A DNA stretch of 62,900 bases from Globisporangium splendens (GCA_006386115.1 VFIW01000169.1:31565-94464); one strand, 5' to 3'; shown: positions 51,589-61,647, counted from the stretch's first letter. Program-made: numbers and translations. Notes: generated by a model from the sequence alone, not told the origin.

Positions 51589-51603
51589 GATCTGCTGGAA
51601 GTT
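51589..51603. repeat. target-site duplication, left copy
   Basis: GATCTGCTGGAAGTT, identical to 51852-51866; flanking bases on each side differ, so the duplication is exactly 15 bp. Confidence 0.9.
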
Positions 51604-51851
51604 TTTGATTTTGAAAGTGAGGTATATTTAGGTTCATCGTTGTGACCTACAATAGCCGATTTTTATTGATGAGTAGGAATTACAGGGCTGGGTCTTATTG
51701 CCCCCCATGGGGTCCCACCGCTACCCCTGATTGGGCCCGAAGAACTTCGAATTTCCGCTTGTTGAAAATCCCGCTCCGAACGGGACTCGAACCCGCAATC
51801 AACAGCGTAGAGGTCAGAAGCTTACCCCACTAGAACCGCGCCACCGGTTAT
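51604..51851 (-). mobile_element. tRNA-derived SINE, 248 bp, inserted in the catalase coding region
   Basis: Minus-strand order: tRNA-like head with an A-box-like TGGCGCGGTTCTAGTGGGG and a canonical B box (GGTTCGAGTCC), a unique body, and an A-rich tail (TCAAAATCAAAA). It is flanked by an exact 15-bp target duplication (GATCTGCTGGAAGTT). Box A/B plus an A-rich end plus a long duplication is the hallmark of LINE-mobilised SINEs. The head does not fold as a complete tRNA with 7-bp acceptor stem, so it is not a functional tRNA gene. Only one copy is seen in the window. Confidence 0.88.
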
Positions 51852-51866
51852 GATCTGCTGGAAGTT
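51852..51866. repeat. target-site duplication, right copy
   Basis: GATCTGCTGGAAGTT, original catalase sequence encoding the NFQQI region. Confidence 0.9.
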
Positions 51867-53270
51867 GGGTCCGATGCGGTGGCGCTGCGCGTCCGGGTAC
51901 GAGAACAGGCGTCCCTGGAGCATCTTGTCGGGCGAGATCTCGACGCCCGGCACCAGTCGACCCGGTGCGAACGCGAGCTGCTCGATCTCGGCAAAGTAGT
52001 TCTTCGGGTTGCGGTTGAGCACGACGCGACCGACCTCGATCAGCGGGTACGCGGTCTGGGACCACACCTTGGTGACGTCGAACGGGTTGAAACTCGTCGC
52101 CGCTTCCTGCTGAGCTTGCGCGTAGGTCATCACCTGGATGTACATGGTCCAGGTCGGGTACTCGCCCTCGGCGATGGCTTCGTACAGGTCACGGGTCGCG
52201 TAGTCCGGGTCCGAGGCTGTGAGCTTCTCCGCTTCTTCTGCCGACAGGTTGCGGATGCCCTGGTCCGTCTTGAAGTGGTACTTGACGTACACAGCCTCGC
52301 CCTGCGCGTTCACGTTCGTAAACGCGTGCGAGCCGTAGCCGTTCATGAAGCGGTAGCCGTTGGGGATCCCGCGGTCCGAGTACAAGTGGGTCACCTGGTG
52401 GGTCGTCTCGGGCCGCAGCGAGTAGAAGTCCCACATCATGTTGTCGTCCTTGCAGTGCGTCGACGGGTGGCGCTTCTGCGTGTGCACGAAGCTCGGGAAC
52501 AGACTCGGGTCGCGCAGGAAGAAGATCGGCGAGTTGTTGCCCACGAGGTCCCAGTTGCCTTCCTCCGTGTAAAACTTGAGCGCAAAGCCTCGCAGATCGC
52601 GCACGGTGTCCGCGGACCCGGACTCGCCACTCACGGTCGAGAACCGCATCGCGAGCGGCGTGCGCTTGCCCACATGTGCAAACATCTTGGTCTTGCAGTA
52701 CTTGGTGATCTCGGGGTGCGTGACTTCAAAGTATCCAAATGCACCAGCGCCTTTCGCGTGGACCACGCGCTCAGGGATCCGTTCGCGGTCAAAACTCGCT
52801 AAGGTATCGAGGATGATGCATTCGTGAAGCACAATGGGGCCATGTTCCCCAGCCGTGATCGCGGCTGTGAGTCCGTTGACTGGAATCGGAGCGCCGTGGC
52901 TGGTCGTCGCGACGACTGGAGTGGCCATGATCGATGGAGGGCTTGGGAAGTGCTTGAATGCCAAGAAAGACGCTTCTTCTTCGCCCTCGCATTGGGCGTC
53001 ATGGGGTTTGCATTACGTGTATCGTGCAAACCGAGACCAACTGTCCGCGGAGTACCTGCTTCGAATCTGAGACGTCCTTGTTGGTGTCATTATTGTCGTT
53101 TTAGACACTTGAAGGTGGACAGATCTTTTGCACAGTGTCCACCTCAAGTCGGTAAAATGGACAGATGCATCCGCCAGGCGCTTGACATTCGTCCGAAGAA
53201 AAAAGAGAAAAAAGGCAAACAAGCAAACGTGTCAAGCATCTGATTTAAATGACGACTAGTGGTACTTTAG

Positions 53271-53885
53271 TCACTTGCGACGAGCAGTGGGCAACGCAGC
53301 GGCGATGGTAGTCTTGAAGATTCGTGGCTGAATGCGCTCGTAGTCGTTCTCCAGCCATGCGAGCGTGCTCGACGATTGTGCAGTGAGACTCAGCTCGTCG
53401 TCGCCGTGGTTGGCTCCTTTGAGGTGGAGCGCATCCGAAGTCTTGTCGAGACCTTCCTTCGCGTTCTCCCAGCTTTGAAGTCGCTGCTTCTGCTCGCGAC
53501 TGAGCGCAACCAGCGCCTTGTAATGCGACTTCACGAGCTCTTCTTCTTTCTTGGCGATATCGATGAAAATCGGGTACTCGCCGATCTTGAACTTGATCTC
53601 GCAGTCGCGATCCACTCGTCCCGTGGTCTCGAACTGCACTTGAGAGAGTGGGTTGTCGCGATACTCGTAACGTAGCACTGGCTTGCGTGTCGTCATCGCG
53701 TTTTCACCACACACTGTGATCAACGCTTCGTTCGTGAACACAAACTCTTCCTTCGCCGACGCGAACGCAAACAAGACCTCTTCCCCAGGCAGCACATACT
53801 GCGCGCCGTGGATTTTCGAGAAATTCGTGACGGTGTTGCAGATGTCTGCTGTACCCGTGAGATCTTTCGTCAAACCCTTGAACAT
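53271..53885 (-). CDS. bacterial-type PH domain protein (bPH_1-like), paralogue 1
   Basis: 204 codons. N-terminal MFKGLTKDLTGTADIC motif (shared with paralogues 2, 4 and 5), then a PH-like beta barrel: GEEVLFAFASAKEEFVFTNEALI, TTRKPVLRYEYRD, VQFETTGRVDRDCEIKFKIG and IFIDIAKKEE. A helical C-terminal third follows (HYKALVALSREQKQ... to RIQPRIFKTTIAAAL). The EEFxFTN and FETxGxxDxDxEIK boxes match the bPH_1/YyaB-like fold, common in bacteria. Ligand and role unknown. Divergent with paralogue 2. Confidence 0.72.
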   Translation of the reverse strand: MFKGLTKDLTGTADICNTVTNFSKIHGAQYVLPGEEVLFAFASAKEEFVFTNEALITVCGENAMTTRKPVLRYEYRDNPLSQVQFETTGRVDRDCEIKFKIGEYPIFIDIAKKEEELVKSHYKALVALSREQKQRLQSWENAKEGLDKTSDALHLKGANHGDDELSLTAQSSSTLAWLENDYERIQPRIFKTTIAAALPTARRK

Positions 53886-54682
53886 GGTTGTGGCGGTACT
53901 GCTGCGAAGGCTTCTGGCGCGTCAGGCAAATCGAGAAGTGAGCTGCACGAGCGCTAGTCTCAAGTCACAGACCGACCTTTGCGTGCACCGTACCGTGCGG
54001 TCGTGGACGAATGCTCTCCAGTTGTCCATGTCACTCTGTGAGGGTAGCCATGTGTCAAGGCGCACGTGACTAACAGGCTAGCTACTGCCACGGATGAGAT
54101 GAGAGGCAACTCAGACGCCGTTGGACACAAAATCATCCGCTTTTGCGCATGCAAACAACCCTTGAAGTCTCCTTCGGAGTGGATTTTCTGGCATAAAACG
54201 GACACGAGTAATGGTACGAGTCTGTCATCCCCACATATGGAACCTTGCACTCGGAACCAACTCTACTCCCACGTGCACCACACGTCACGTTAATTGCATC
54301 GACTAAAGAGGATTGCAGCCATTTGCAGATGTCCATTTCCGCCTCGTAGACGTGGCGAGGGGATGCCTTCATGGACGTTTTATGTCCTGAACCAAAATGT
54401 CAACTTGGTGTCCAACACGATACAGGTCCAACGAACCCATCGTCTTCCGACGTATCCAACTCGTTTGGACCGCGTGTAATCAGCCGAAATGGCAGACTAC
54501 GCAAAAAAATCCAGCGCGGCGTTCCGCGTTTTTTGTCACGTCGTATGCATGCTCGAACCCATCCTCCGCAACTCCATCGGCGTTCGAACTCTCCTGGGTG
54601 AGGCTATTGGAGATCTTTGGCCCTCGACAATGTGTAGACCAAGACACTGTGACGAGCTCCTGCTCGTTTACCCCACTCCTGT

Positions 54683-54696
54683 TCATTCTCAAATTT
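54683..54696 (+). promoter_or_regulatory. oomycete initiator-like element of paralogue 2
   Basis: TCATTCTCAAATTT, close to the oomycete TCATTYYNCAWTTT initiator/flanking consensus, 49 bp upstream of the ATG at 54745. Confidence 0.5.
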
Positions 54697-54744
54697 CCTT
54701 TGATCCCATCAAGTCCCTCCCTACCAACTTACCCCAACGCCAAG

Positions 54745-55371
54745 ATGACCAGCATGTTGAAAGGAATCGCCTCGGACATGACCGGCTCGGCCGATATCTG
54801 CCGTCCATTGCGCCAACTCGAAAGCGCTATTGGCGCTGGCTTCCTGCTGCCGAACGAGATTATCATGTTCTCGCTGCAGTCCATCAAGGAAGAGTTCACG
54901 TTCACTAACCACGCGCTCTTGAAGATCCACGGAGACAGCGCGACGACCACGCGCAAGCTTGTCGAGCGATACGACTACAAGAGCCACACGATCGACCATG
55001 TCGAGTTTGAGACTGCCGGTCGCGCGGACCGCGATGTGGAAATCAAGTTCAAGATCGGGGACCACCGCATCTCGATCGACATCGCGAGGGACGAAGAAGC
55101 CACCGTGCGCGACTACTACAAGGTGATCACCATGCTTGGTCGCGTGCAGCGCAAGAACGAGCGTTCGTGGGAGTTTGCTCGCTTGGCGATCAAGTCGTCC
55201 TCGGAGGCATTGTACCTCACGGAGGGCAGCGGCCAGACGCTCACGAGACAATCCGACGACGCCTACGGGTGGGTCGAGCAGGCATACGAGCGCACGCACC
55301 CTCGCTGCTACCGTGACGTGATCCACAATGCGTTCATGGAACTGCGCACGATCGACAAGGTGCTTCCGTGA
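54745..55371 (+). CDS. bacterial-type PH domain protein (bPH_1-like), paralogue 2
   Basis: 208 codons from the ATG at 54745 (a second ATG three codons on, at MLKG, would match paralogue 4). SMLKGIASDMTGSADIC start, PH-like core (KEEFTFTNHALLKI, SATTTRKLVERYDYKSH, VEFETAGRADRDVEIKFKIG, ISIDIARDEE) and helical tail (WEFARLAIKSSSEALYLTEGSGQTLTRQ...THPRCYRDVIHNAF). Closest to paralogue 4. The upstream frame, open to 54397, is not counted because it lacks family similarity and the initiator lies inside it. Confidence 0.75.
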   Translation: MTSMLKGIASDMTGSADICRPLRQLESAIGAGFLLPNEIIMFSLQSIKEEFTFTNHALLKIHGDSATTTRKLVERYDYKSHTIDHVEFETAGRADRDVEIKFKIGDHRISIDIARDEEATVRDYYKVITMLGRVQRKNERSWEFARLAIKSSSEALYLTEGSGQTLTRQSDDAYGWVEQAYERTHPRCYRDVIHNAFMELRTIDKVLP

Positions 55372-55577
55372 GTGAAGAGGAATGTTGAGCAGCACATTTG
55401 TGTCTTGAGTACTGCGCAACAGCATTTCATTTTTCACCAAATCAATACAAAAATGTTTCTCCCTAATCATCATTGACCCGACAGTTTGTCCCATTCCGTC
55501 CAAGAAGTGGGCCACATTTATTTACGGTTCAGCTAACTGGCTGGGACGTATTTAACCGAACCAGTTTCTATCAGTCG

Positions 55578-55628
55578 GTTCTAACAGAGACGGACGTTGT
55601 GATTCAAAACGTCCGTCTCTGTTAGAAC
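55578..55628. other. perfect 21-bp inverted repeat with 9-nt loop
   Basis: Left arm 55578-55598 and right arm 55608-55628 are exact reverse complements around GTGATTCAA. About half the arm is G/C. It lies between paralogue 2 and the next gene, 180 bp before that start. Could be a small MITE, a hairpin RNA precursor or a strong terminator; sequence alone does not decide. Confidence 0.85.
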
Positions 55629-55808
55629 TTCTGAATCAAAAACTTTGGACAAAAAGTCCAACAATAGCCAATCAAGCACGTCGATCCGCAGAACATTCTC
55701 CTAATACATGTTTCTGATTGGCTCCTCGAACAACTGCTTCCCTGTGTGATTCGACACCTCGTTGAAGATTTTTGTGTCAAAGACTCACATCAGAGAGCAA
55801 CAACAATC

Positions 55809-57199
55809 ATGAGCGACGCAGATGCGCATGCGTTCGTGCCTGCGTTCACCAGCGGCTACGACGACAGCGACAGTGATGGTCACGGGGAGCGCGGCGACGG
55901 TGATGGTCGCATCGAGCAGCATGCGACTGAGTACTCGGCGACGCTCGTCACTGGCTTCGCGGCTGGAGGCGCTCGCTGCGCCACAGATCTCCCCGAGGAA
56001 GATCCACTGCTGACCGCCCACAATCGTGACAGCAGCCACCCGACTTTCATATGGCACCATGAGCCACGAGAAGCGGTGAGTTGAGACAAGGTTATGTTGC
56101 ATTGTGAATCTATGGCACATGTGTGTGTGAATGGTATGGACTGATGACTAAAATGAATGGACAGGACTCGCTGAACGAGCTGGTGGACTTACCGGCTAAA
56201 GCGTCGTCCAATTCAGTGCTTGCGACGGAGTTTGTGCTGCCCAAGGTGAAGCCCAGTATCTCTAAAGCAGGGAAGCCTCGCGCGCTGCCTGTCGTGCGGT
56301 CCGTGTCACAGCCACCTCCATTTCTCCAGGATCCAGAAGTCCCTGTCAAGGATGATTCGGATTTTGCTCTTGCAGATGTCGGGTTCGCGACGACATCAGG
56401 ACACAGTCCCGACAAGATCATGGAGACAATCAAGAGTGCGCTCATGGCGCTCGGCACTCTTGAGTACAAAAAACGCACCAACAAGTGGTGTTTAGAAGTG
56501 AGCTGCTTGTGTGTCGCGGAGCAAATTGACTTCACCATCCAGCTTTCTCGACTCGGCGGTGGTGGATCCAAAAGTGACAAAGCACAGCGTTTTGATGTTG
56601 CGTTCCACCGTACGCTCGGCAACGAGACACGGTTTCTGCAGCTGACAGAGTGTGTACGCTCAAACTGCTGTGAAATCGACGATGAGCCACTTCTCTTTCT
56701 GGAGAAGACGCTCGACCCATGGATGGATGCTCGTCAAGAGATCACTGACCGTCGTGCAGGTATTGAGCCTAAAGACGCATTCGAGCTGATCCAGCAGATG
56801 CACCTCGATCTGCATCTGGAGACGCTGATCGAGATCGCCAAGGAGATCAAGGATCACTGCCGACATCGAGGGAATCGGAAGTGGTTTTACCAGATGGACC
56901 GCAAGAACTTCATCGCCGGGCTCAACTGGATGCTCTCGAGCAGTGTGACCGAGCTCACCCGCTACGGTGTTTTTATCCTTTTACAGTTTGCCAACGACGG
57001 CCGCGCCACGAGTGACAGCAGTGAAAGTGACGACGGCATGGACTCGACCTGCAACTCTGTGTTTTTCCAGACGCCGTACGAGAAAAGCTCGTTTGTGCTG
57101 CTGCTGGACGCCATTCTACGCGACCACGAAGGGGTCCCGTGCGGCAAGTTTGTCTCGACGATGATCACACAAGTGAAGCAAAGCTGGCTATTTGCGTGA
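55809..57199 (+). CDS. hypothetical protein, two exons (55809-56075, 56165-57199)
   Basis: Exon 1 starts at the ATG at 55809 and codes for 89 residues ending HHEPREA; GTGAGT follows at 56076. An 89-bp intron with a GACTAAAA branch-like site ends in GGACAG at 56164. Exon 2 continues in frame (DSLNELVDLP). Total 433 codons. N-terminus disordered and Asp/Gly-rich. The middle (DKIMETIKSALMALGTLEYKKRTNKWCLEVSC...FDVAFHR) loosely resembles a KA1-type fold. The C-terminal half is helical. An acidic patch (SDSSESDDGMD) lies near the end. Function not recognised. It is flanked by bPH paralogues and is the only clear intron seen in the window. Confidence 0.6.
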
Positions 57200-57524
57200 A
57201 TGTACTTTGCGAGAAAGCTGCGTTGATGTGTTCTAACCCTATTTGTCAATACACGTCGAATCAAGAGCATTGCGAGTCAGCATTGATCAACCTTTTCATC
57301 AAAAAAGGTCGGTGGAGTCCATTTTTGTCGCAAGTCCAGCATTTTTCTTCACTCACGCTGCAGTTTAAAGTCGCTTTCAATCAGTCCGTTTGGACACAAC
57401 AATTAGATGAGCAACAAGCCATTCAATGTTTTCCTTTCCTTCGACAACGTAGCGCCAAGAAAGAAAGCGTGACACTGCAGTCACGCCCCATGACCGAGTT
57501 GGAGAAGTCAAGGCTCTTCTCGTT

Positions 57525-58019
57525 TTGCAACCAGGCGAGGAAATCCTCATCGCCGCAGCCACCAGTACGGGCAATGAGTTCGCATTGACCACGAAGGAAA
57601 CTCTCCATTTGGAGAGATCATCTGGTAATTTCAATGTGAAACGAGAGAAGTACAGCTCAATCGACGCTTTGGAGTTTCAGGCTGATCTGGACGACGAGGA
57701 TAACCATGAGGATGACGACACAACGAGTCATGAGGATAGCAGCGACGATGATGCCGAGAAAGACAATTACTATGACGAAAGCGAGTTCTCGGTTACCTTT
57801 GAGATCAGTGAGCTGGAATCTGGTGTCGCGTTCTCCACGCCCTCCAAGAGACTTACTGTGGTATTCTTCAACGCATTGGCGATGCTGCAAGACTGCGATA
57901 CCAATCCAGAGGCGCGTGATACTTGCCTGAGCACAGTGAAGGAGCTTCTCTTGGCGGCAAAGGAGCTACGTTTTGGAGGTGATGAAAATACTCGCAGCTG
58001 CAACACCACTGCCAAGTAG
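57525..58019 (+). pseudogene. bPH_1-like paralogue 3, diverged, no valid start, acidic insert
   Basis: Open frame of about 165 codons with no ATG; it is open back to a stop at 57450. QPGEEILIAAATSTGNEFALTTKETL matches the first PH strands (GEEVLFAF...EFxFTNxAL). ALEFQADL then begins the FETxG strand, but about 30 residues of almost pure Asp/Glu/Ser (57690-57780) are inserted before it resumes as FSVTFEIS. The helical part follows in shortened form. The N-terminal KG...D.TGSADIC motif is absent, and an ATG frame at 57490 (MTELEKSRLF) is shifted relative to it. Probably decayed, or missing a 5' exon. Confidence 0.45.
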
Positions 58020-58459
58020 TCGGTAATCTTAGTGACCACGAGGAAAGCGCACTATTTGGTCAGGAATCGTGTCATGAAGTTGAGTGTCGAAGTCACAGAA
58101 AGTGTTCGCGGTGCAGCGCTTATACTTAACTGTTCACTAAATCAGCGCAGGACTTCTGGTAATTGTGACATCGTTTGTAAGTCGTGCCCTTGACTTGCCT
58201 GAACACGCCTCCATGAATCTCTTTGTCGGGTTCGTTCGTTAAACGATTGATCGACCAATAGCTAGCACGATTGCCGTCGATACGAGTTCACGATCTTGTC
58301 GACTTCGTGCTCTTGCATCCAGAAGAATCTGTTAGCTAAACATGCGTGGTAATAATGTGAGGTCACAAAGAAAGCTGCTTATTCTGTCGCATCAGCTCGA
58401 GCTGTGAAAAATCAGCCTCTGCAATTATACAATTATTGGTTCGACGCGCACTTACTTTT

Positions 58460-59080
58460 CTACTGCTCCAGGATCTTTTGACTCATTCGAATTGAGTTGA
58501 ATGCATTCTGGATCACTTCGCGGTAACAGCGAGGATGCGTACGGGTGTGCGCTTCTTGAATCCGCGCGAGCGCTTCGTCAGCCTGCTTGGTCAGCGTTTG
58601 GCCACTGCTTTCACTGAGTCGCAATGCATCAGATGCTTTATCAAGCGCGACGCGAGAAAACTCCCACTGGCGTTCGTTCTGCTTTTGCTGGCGACTGAGC
58701 AATTCCAGCACTTTGTAGAAATCGCACACTTGCAGTTCTTCATCCTTGGCGATATCGATCGAAACGTGCTCGCTGCCGATTACGAATTTGATCTCACAGT
58801 CGCGGTCGACGCGGCCCGCTGTCTCAAATCGGACATGGGACACGATATGGTTCTTGTAGTCGTACCGCGTCACCAGTTTCCGCGTCGTGGTCGCGGATTC
58901 CCCCACGATCTTGAGCAGCGCTTCGTTCGTGAACGTGAACTCTCCTTTGCTCGATTGCAGCGCGAACACGATGCTCTCGTTCGGCAGCAGATACGCGGCG
59001 GCGAGACACGACGTGAAGTCCTTCACCACGTGGCAAATGTCCGCCGAGCCCGTGAAATCCGACGCCAGCCCCTTGAGCAT
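58460..59080 (-). CDS. bacterial-type PH domain protein (bPH_1-like), paralogue 4
   Basis: 206 codons. MLKGLASDFTGSADIC start; core KGEFTFTNEALLKIVGESATTTRKLVTRYDY, VRFETAGRVDRDCEIKFVIG, VSIDIAKDEE; helical tail ERQWEFSRVALDKASDALRLSESSGQTLTKQ and RTHPRCYREVIQNAF. Intact, and very close to paralogue 2. Divergent with paralogue 5 (570 bp between starts), repeating the paralogue 1/2 arrangement, which suggests duplication of a divergent pair. Confidence 0.75.
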   Translation of the reverse strand: MLKGLASDFTGSADICHVVKDFTSCLAAAYLLPNESIVFALQSSKGEFTFTNEALLKIVGESATTTRKLVTRYDYKNHIVSHVRFETAGRVDRDCEIKFVIGSEHVSIDIAKDEELQVCDFYKVLELLSRQQKQNERQWEFSRVALDKASDALRLSESSGQTLTKQADEALARIQEAHTRTHPRCYREVIQNAFNSIRMSQKILEQ

Positions 59081-59650
59081 GATGGCAGACCTCCCTTACG
59101 CTTTCTTCAACTTGCAGCTGTGTTGGCAAAATGACGAATGCGGAGAGGACGAGTGCGGGGTTGCACTTTGGTGGCGAAAATGTGGGGTGCACTCAAGTGT
59201 GGGTGAACTTCAAGAAGCTTTCAGAGCAGGTTATTAACTTTGGAGAGTATATTCTGTTTTTGTCACTAGACTCCAAAAAATAGACAATGAATACAAAACG
59301 CGATGCATAGAGGTTGGGGGGATAGTTATAAGAAGGTTTGCCTCAGACGGTTGTTTTCGCTTTCCTTGAAACCGTCGTCGATTCCGCAGTCTGGGCAACT
59401 TCAACCCGACACAGACCACTCTCCATGCGGTCAGTACGCCATATTTGATAGCCTTCAATAAATCATAAAGTGTTCACTCGCACGCACCTTAAAACATAGT
59501 TATACATCCGCAATTTTCAATATATGAAACACTATATTCCTGTGACAATGCATTGCGCATTGCTGTTGCCTACAGAGAGTCGTCTGAGCATGAAGGGAAA
59601 GGAAAGCATGGCACTGCAGACATTGCCGCCATTTCCAAACAGAGCGCGCC

Positions 59651-60376
59651 ATGTTCAAGGGCTTCACCAAGGACCTCGCGGGCACGGCCGACATCTGCAG
59701 CGCCGTCACAGACTTCTCCAAGCTGCACGCGCAGACGTACCTGGTGCCCGACGGCGACGAGCAGACCCTGTTCGCGTTCGAGTCGGGGAAGGAGGAGTTC
59801 GCGTTCACCAACCAGGCGCTGATCACGGTCAGCGACGAGAATGCGACGACGACGCGGAAGCTGATCGAGCGTTTCGAGTACCGCGACTTTGCCGTTACCA
59901 ACGTGCAGTTTGAGACCACGGGACGCGTCGACCGCGATTGCGAGATCAAGTTCACGCTCGGCGGAGAGAAACACGTCAGCATCGATATCGCCAAGAAAGA
60001 GGAAGACGCAGTGAAGAAGTATTACAAGGTGCTCTTGGCGCTGGCGTGAGCGCAAGAGGGACGCGCGCGCAACTGGGAATTCGCGCAGGATGGTCTGCAA
60101 AGCGCATCGCAGAGTCTCAGATTGGGCAAACTGGAACCGACTGACGGCGAGGGCGGATTAGTTGGCCACACCTCACAAACACTCAGCTGGCTTACGCAGG
60201 ATTATGAACGACTGAACCCAAGATGCTACAAGAGCGTGATCGTGGATGCACTGGCAGGTCGAGCGAGCAAGGAATGGTATATCTCACACAAAGAATGGCA
60301 TTCGCCGCTTCTTCTTTTCGACCATGTCATTTGCGGCACTCAGCGTTTGATCAGGTCGATGTCACTGCTTTGCTGA
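59651..60376 (+). pseudogene. bPH_1-like paralogue 5, nonsense-interrupted
   Basis: MFKGFTKDLAGTADIC start, closest to paralogue 1 (KEEFAFTNQALITV, TTRKLIERFEYRD, VQFETTGRVDRDCEIKF, VSIDIAKKEE). The frame meets TGA at 60047-60049 after VLLALA. The same frame then goes on with the expected helical tail (NWEFAQDGLQSASQSLRL, LSWLTQDYERLNPRCYKSVIVDAL), diverging after about 60270. Paralogue 1 has Arg-containing SREQKQ at this point, so CGA-to-TGA is the likely cause. The PH core itself (132 residues) would still be made. Confidence 0.7.
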
Positions 60377-61059
60377 CAAGCAGAACGCAAGAGTCTATTG
60401 TTTGTCGCTGATTCTTCTTTATCTATATCAATGCCATCAGCGACCTAAGGACTCTGTCATTATTCGCTAGACCACGAGAACAGCACCATCTAAGGATCAA
60501 GCGACAATGCTGGATTTTTCATCCTCCTAGATTGTTTTGAGTCAGTTGATGCAAAGCGAGATCTGACTCTCGTCTACGTAGGATTACGAGCAACGTGGCT
60601 GAACAGTTTCTGACCAATGGCTCATCGTGTTCTCATGAGCCACACATATCGGTCACAGCATTCGTACGAATCTACGAAGTTCCACCGAGCGGTCCAGCGG
60701 CGCCATCTCACATCCAAAAGATGCGGCATCATCCCCCTCTCCTGATACGTCCATTCAACACCTGAAGACTCGATGGATACTTTATAAATCACAACTGACA
60801 TATCAACTTACAAAGTGTCTGGCACAGGTTATTATGGCGACGGTATACAATATCATAAACCATTTATTTCCGCAGGTTCTCAATCAGATTCCAAATCAGT
60901 TCGTCAGGGCAACACTGATTTGTGGAGCTCACACCCACCCGAGTGACTGAATGACTCATTTGCCAGCTCTCTCAGCGATTCTCGCTTGCAGCACATCACT
61001 TCCATTCACCGAGATCTCCTGAAGCGCACAACGTCATTCGCACCAGCAGCTCAACGCTC
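60377..61059. other. intergenic, nothing recognised
   Basis: About 680 bp without supported genes or repeats. Confidence 0.6.
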
Positions 61060-61647
61060 ATGGAAGCGGCGCTGCATCAATGGCTGTTTCGCCGCGAGTG
61101 TCTCGAGAACTGCATTCCCGTGTCAAGTGACGAGTTCTCGACCATCGACGCTTGCATCCCGTCCAGCGAGACCACCGTGTTTGCCTTGAGCTCCAAGAAA
61201 GAGGGCTTTGTCGTCACGGACCACGCCGTGTGGCGCATTTGCCGCGTTTCTCGACTGTCCCCGTTCGCGATCCTTCGACGGCGAGACGAAGCCCCGCGTA
61301 GGTGCTACTTTAAGCGGTTCGCGTTCAAGGATCATCGAATCACGGAGGTTTCCTACCGCGTATGCGGACAGATCGACGTGATGCTCCACATCACGATCGA
61401 CTCGGTGCATTCTATCAAAGTGGGTGTCATCGGCAGCGAAGAAGCTGAGGCGCGAGCGTACTTTCGAGTCCTGCAGCGGGTACGCGACTGCCAACGAGCG
61501 GATAGGAAATTCATTCGGAGTTGCTCTCTGGACAAGATGAACGACACGCTGGCAGCGGCGCGAAGGCGTCCGAGCCAACAAGACGTATGGAAAACCAGCT
61601 ACGTGCGCCGAAAAAGAGGACTTCGCCATTTACTGCTGGGCTGTTGA
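61060..61647 (+). CDS. diverged bPH_1-like protein, paralogue 6
   Basis: 195 codons from ATG. The strand pattern is retained but sequence is weakly conserved: TTVFALSSKKEGFVVTDHAVWRI (for EEVxFAF..KEEFxFTNxAL), CYFKRFAFKDHRITEVSYRVCGQIDVMLHITI (for RYDYKxHxxxxVxFETAGxxDxDxEIKF), and EAEARAYFRVLQRVRDCQRADRKFI. The KG..D.TGSADIC N-terminus and the THPRCYR tail are replaced. Arg-rich C-terminus. Intact frame, so perhaps functional with a changed ligand. Family assignment is from pattern only. Confidence 0.5.
   Translation: MEAALHQWLFRRECLENCIPVSSDEFSTIDACIPSSETTVFALSSKKEGFVVTDHAVWRICRVSRLSPFAILRRRDEAPRRCYFKRFAFKDHRITEVSYRVCGQIDVMLHITIDSVHSIKVGVIGSEEAEARAYFRVLQRVRDCQRADRKFIRSCSLDKMNDTLAAARRRPSQQDVWKTSYVRRKRGLRHLLLGC

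Larger units (their letters stand above)
51049..52928 (-). pseudogene. heme catalase gene interrupted by a SINE
   Basis: Clade-typical monofunctional catalase (2 H2O2 to 2 H2O + O2). Start MATPVV at 52928. Readable features: heme-pocket His in [17 protein letters not shown], distal Asn in [13 protein letters not shown], heme-ligand Tyr in [13 protein letters not shown], and then QQI. There a 248-bp SINE plus a 15-bp duplication (263 bp in all) breaks the frame with an early stop. The remaining C-terminal part resumes at about 51600 and reads without a break through NYFPNSVAG to the stop at 51049. The two parts are in register once 263 bp are discounted, giving about 538 codons, so the insertion is the only visible lesion. 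The C-terminus ends GFPY, without an SKL-type peroxisomal signal. Confidence 0.92.

Noticed and set aside
51770..51851. Possible tRNA gene on the minus strand inside catalase
   Set aside because: It has the B box but no proper acceptor stem or CCA-adjacent structure, and it is the head of a longer element with A-rich tail and flanking duplication: a SINE, not a tRNA gene.
51589..51851. The catalase interruption as a spliceosomal intron
   Set aside because: A GTAAGC donor-like site exists in the SINE, but joining it to the nearby AG acceptors (TTCCAG, CAGCAG) puts the downstream catalase out of frame, and the exact 15-bp duplication is explained by insertion.
51879..52802. 307-codon plus-strand frame opposite catalase
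   Set aside because: Arg/Val-rich shadow of the catalase codons with no recognisable content.
53271..61647. Bacterial contamination, suggested by bacterial-type PH domains
   Set aside because: The genes are interspersed with an intron-containing gene, a SINE-interrupted catalase and oomycete-type initiators; spacing is eukaryotic and there are no ribosome-binding sites.
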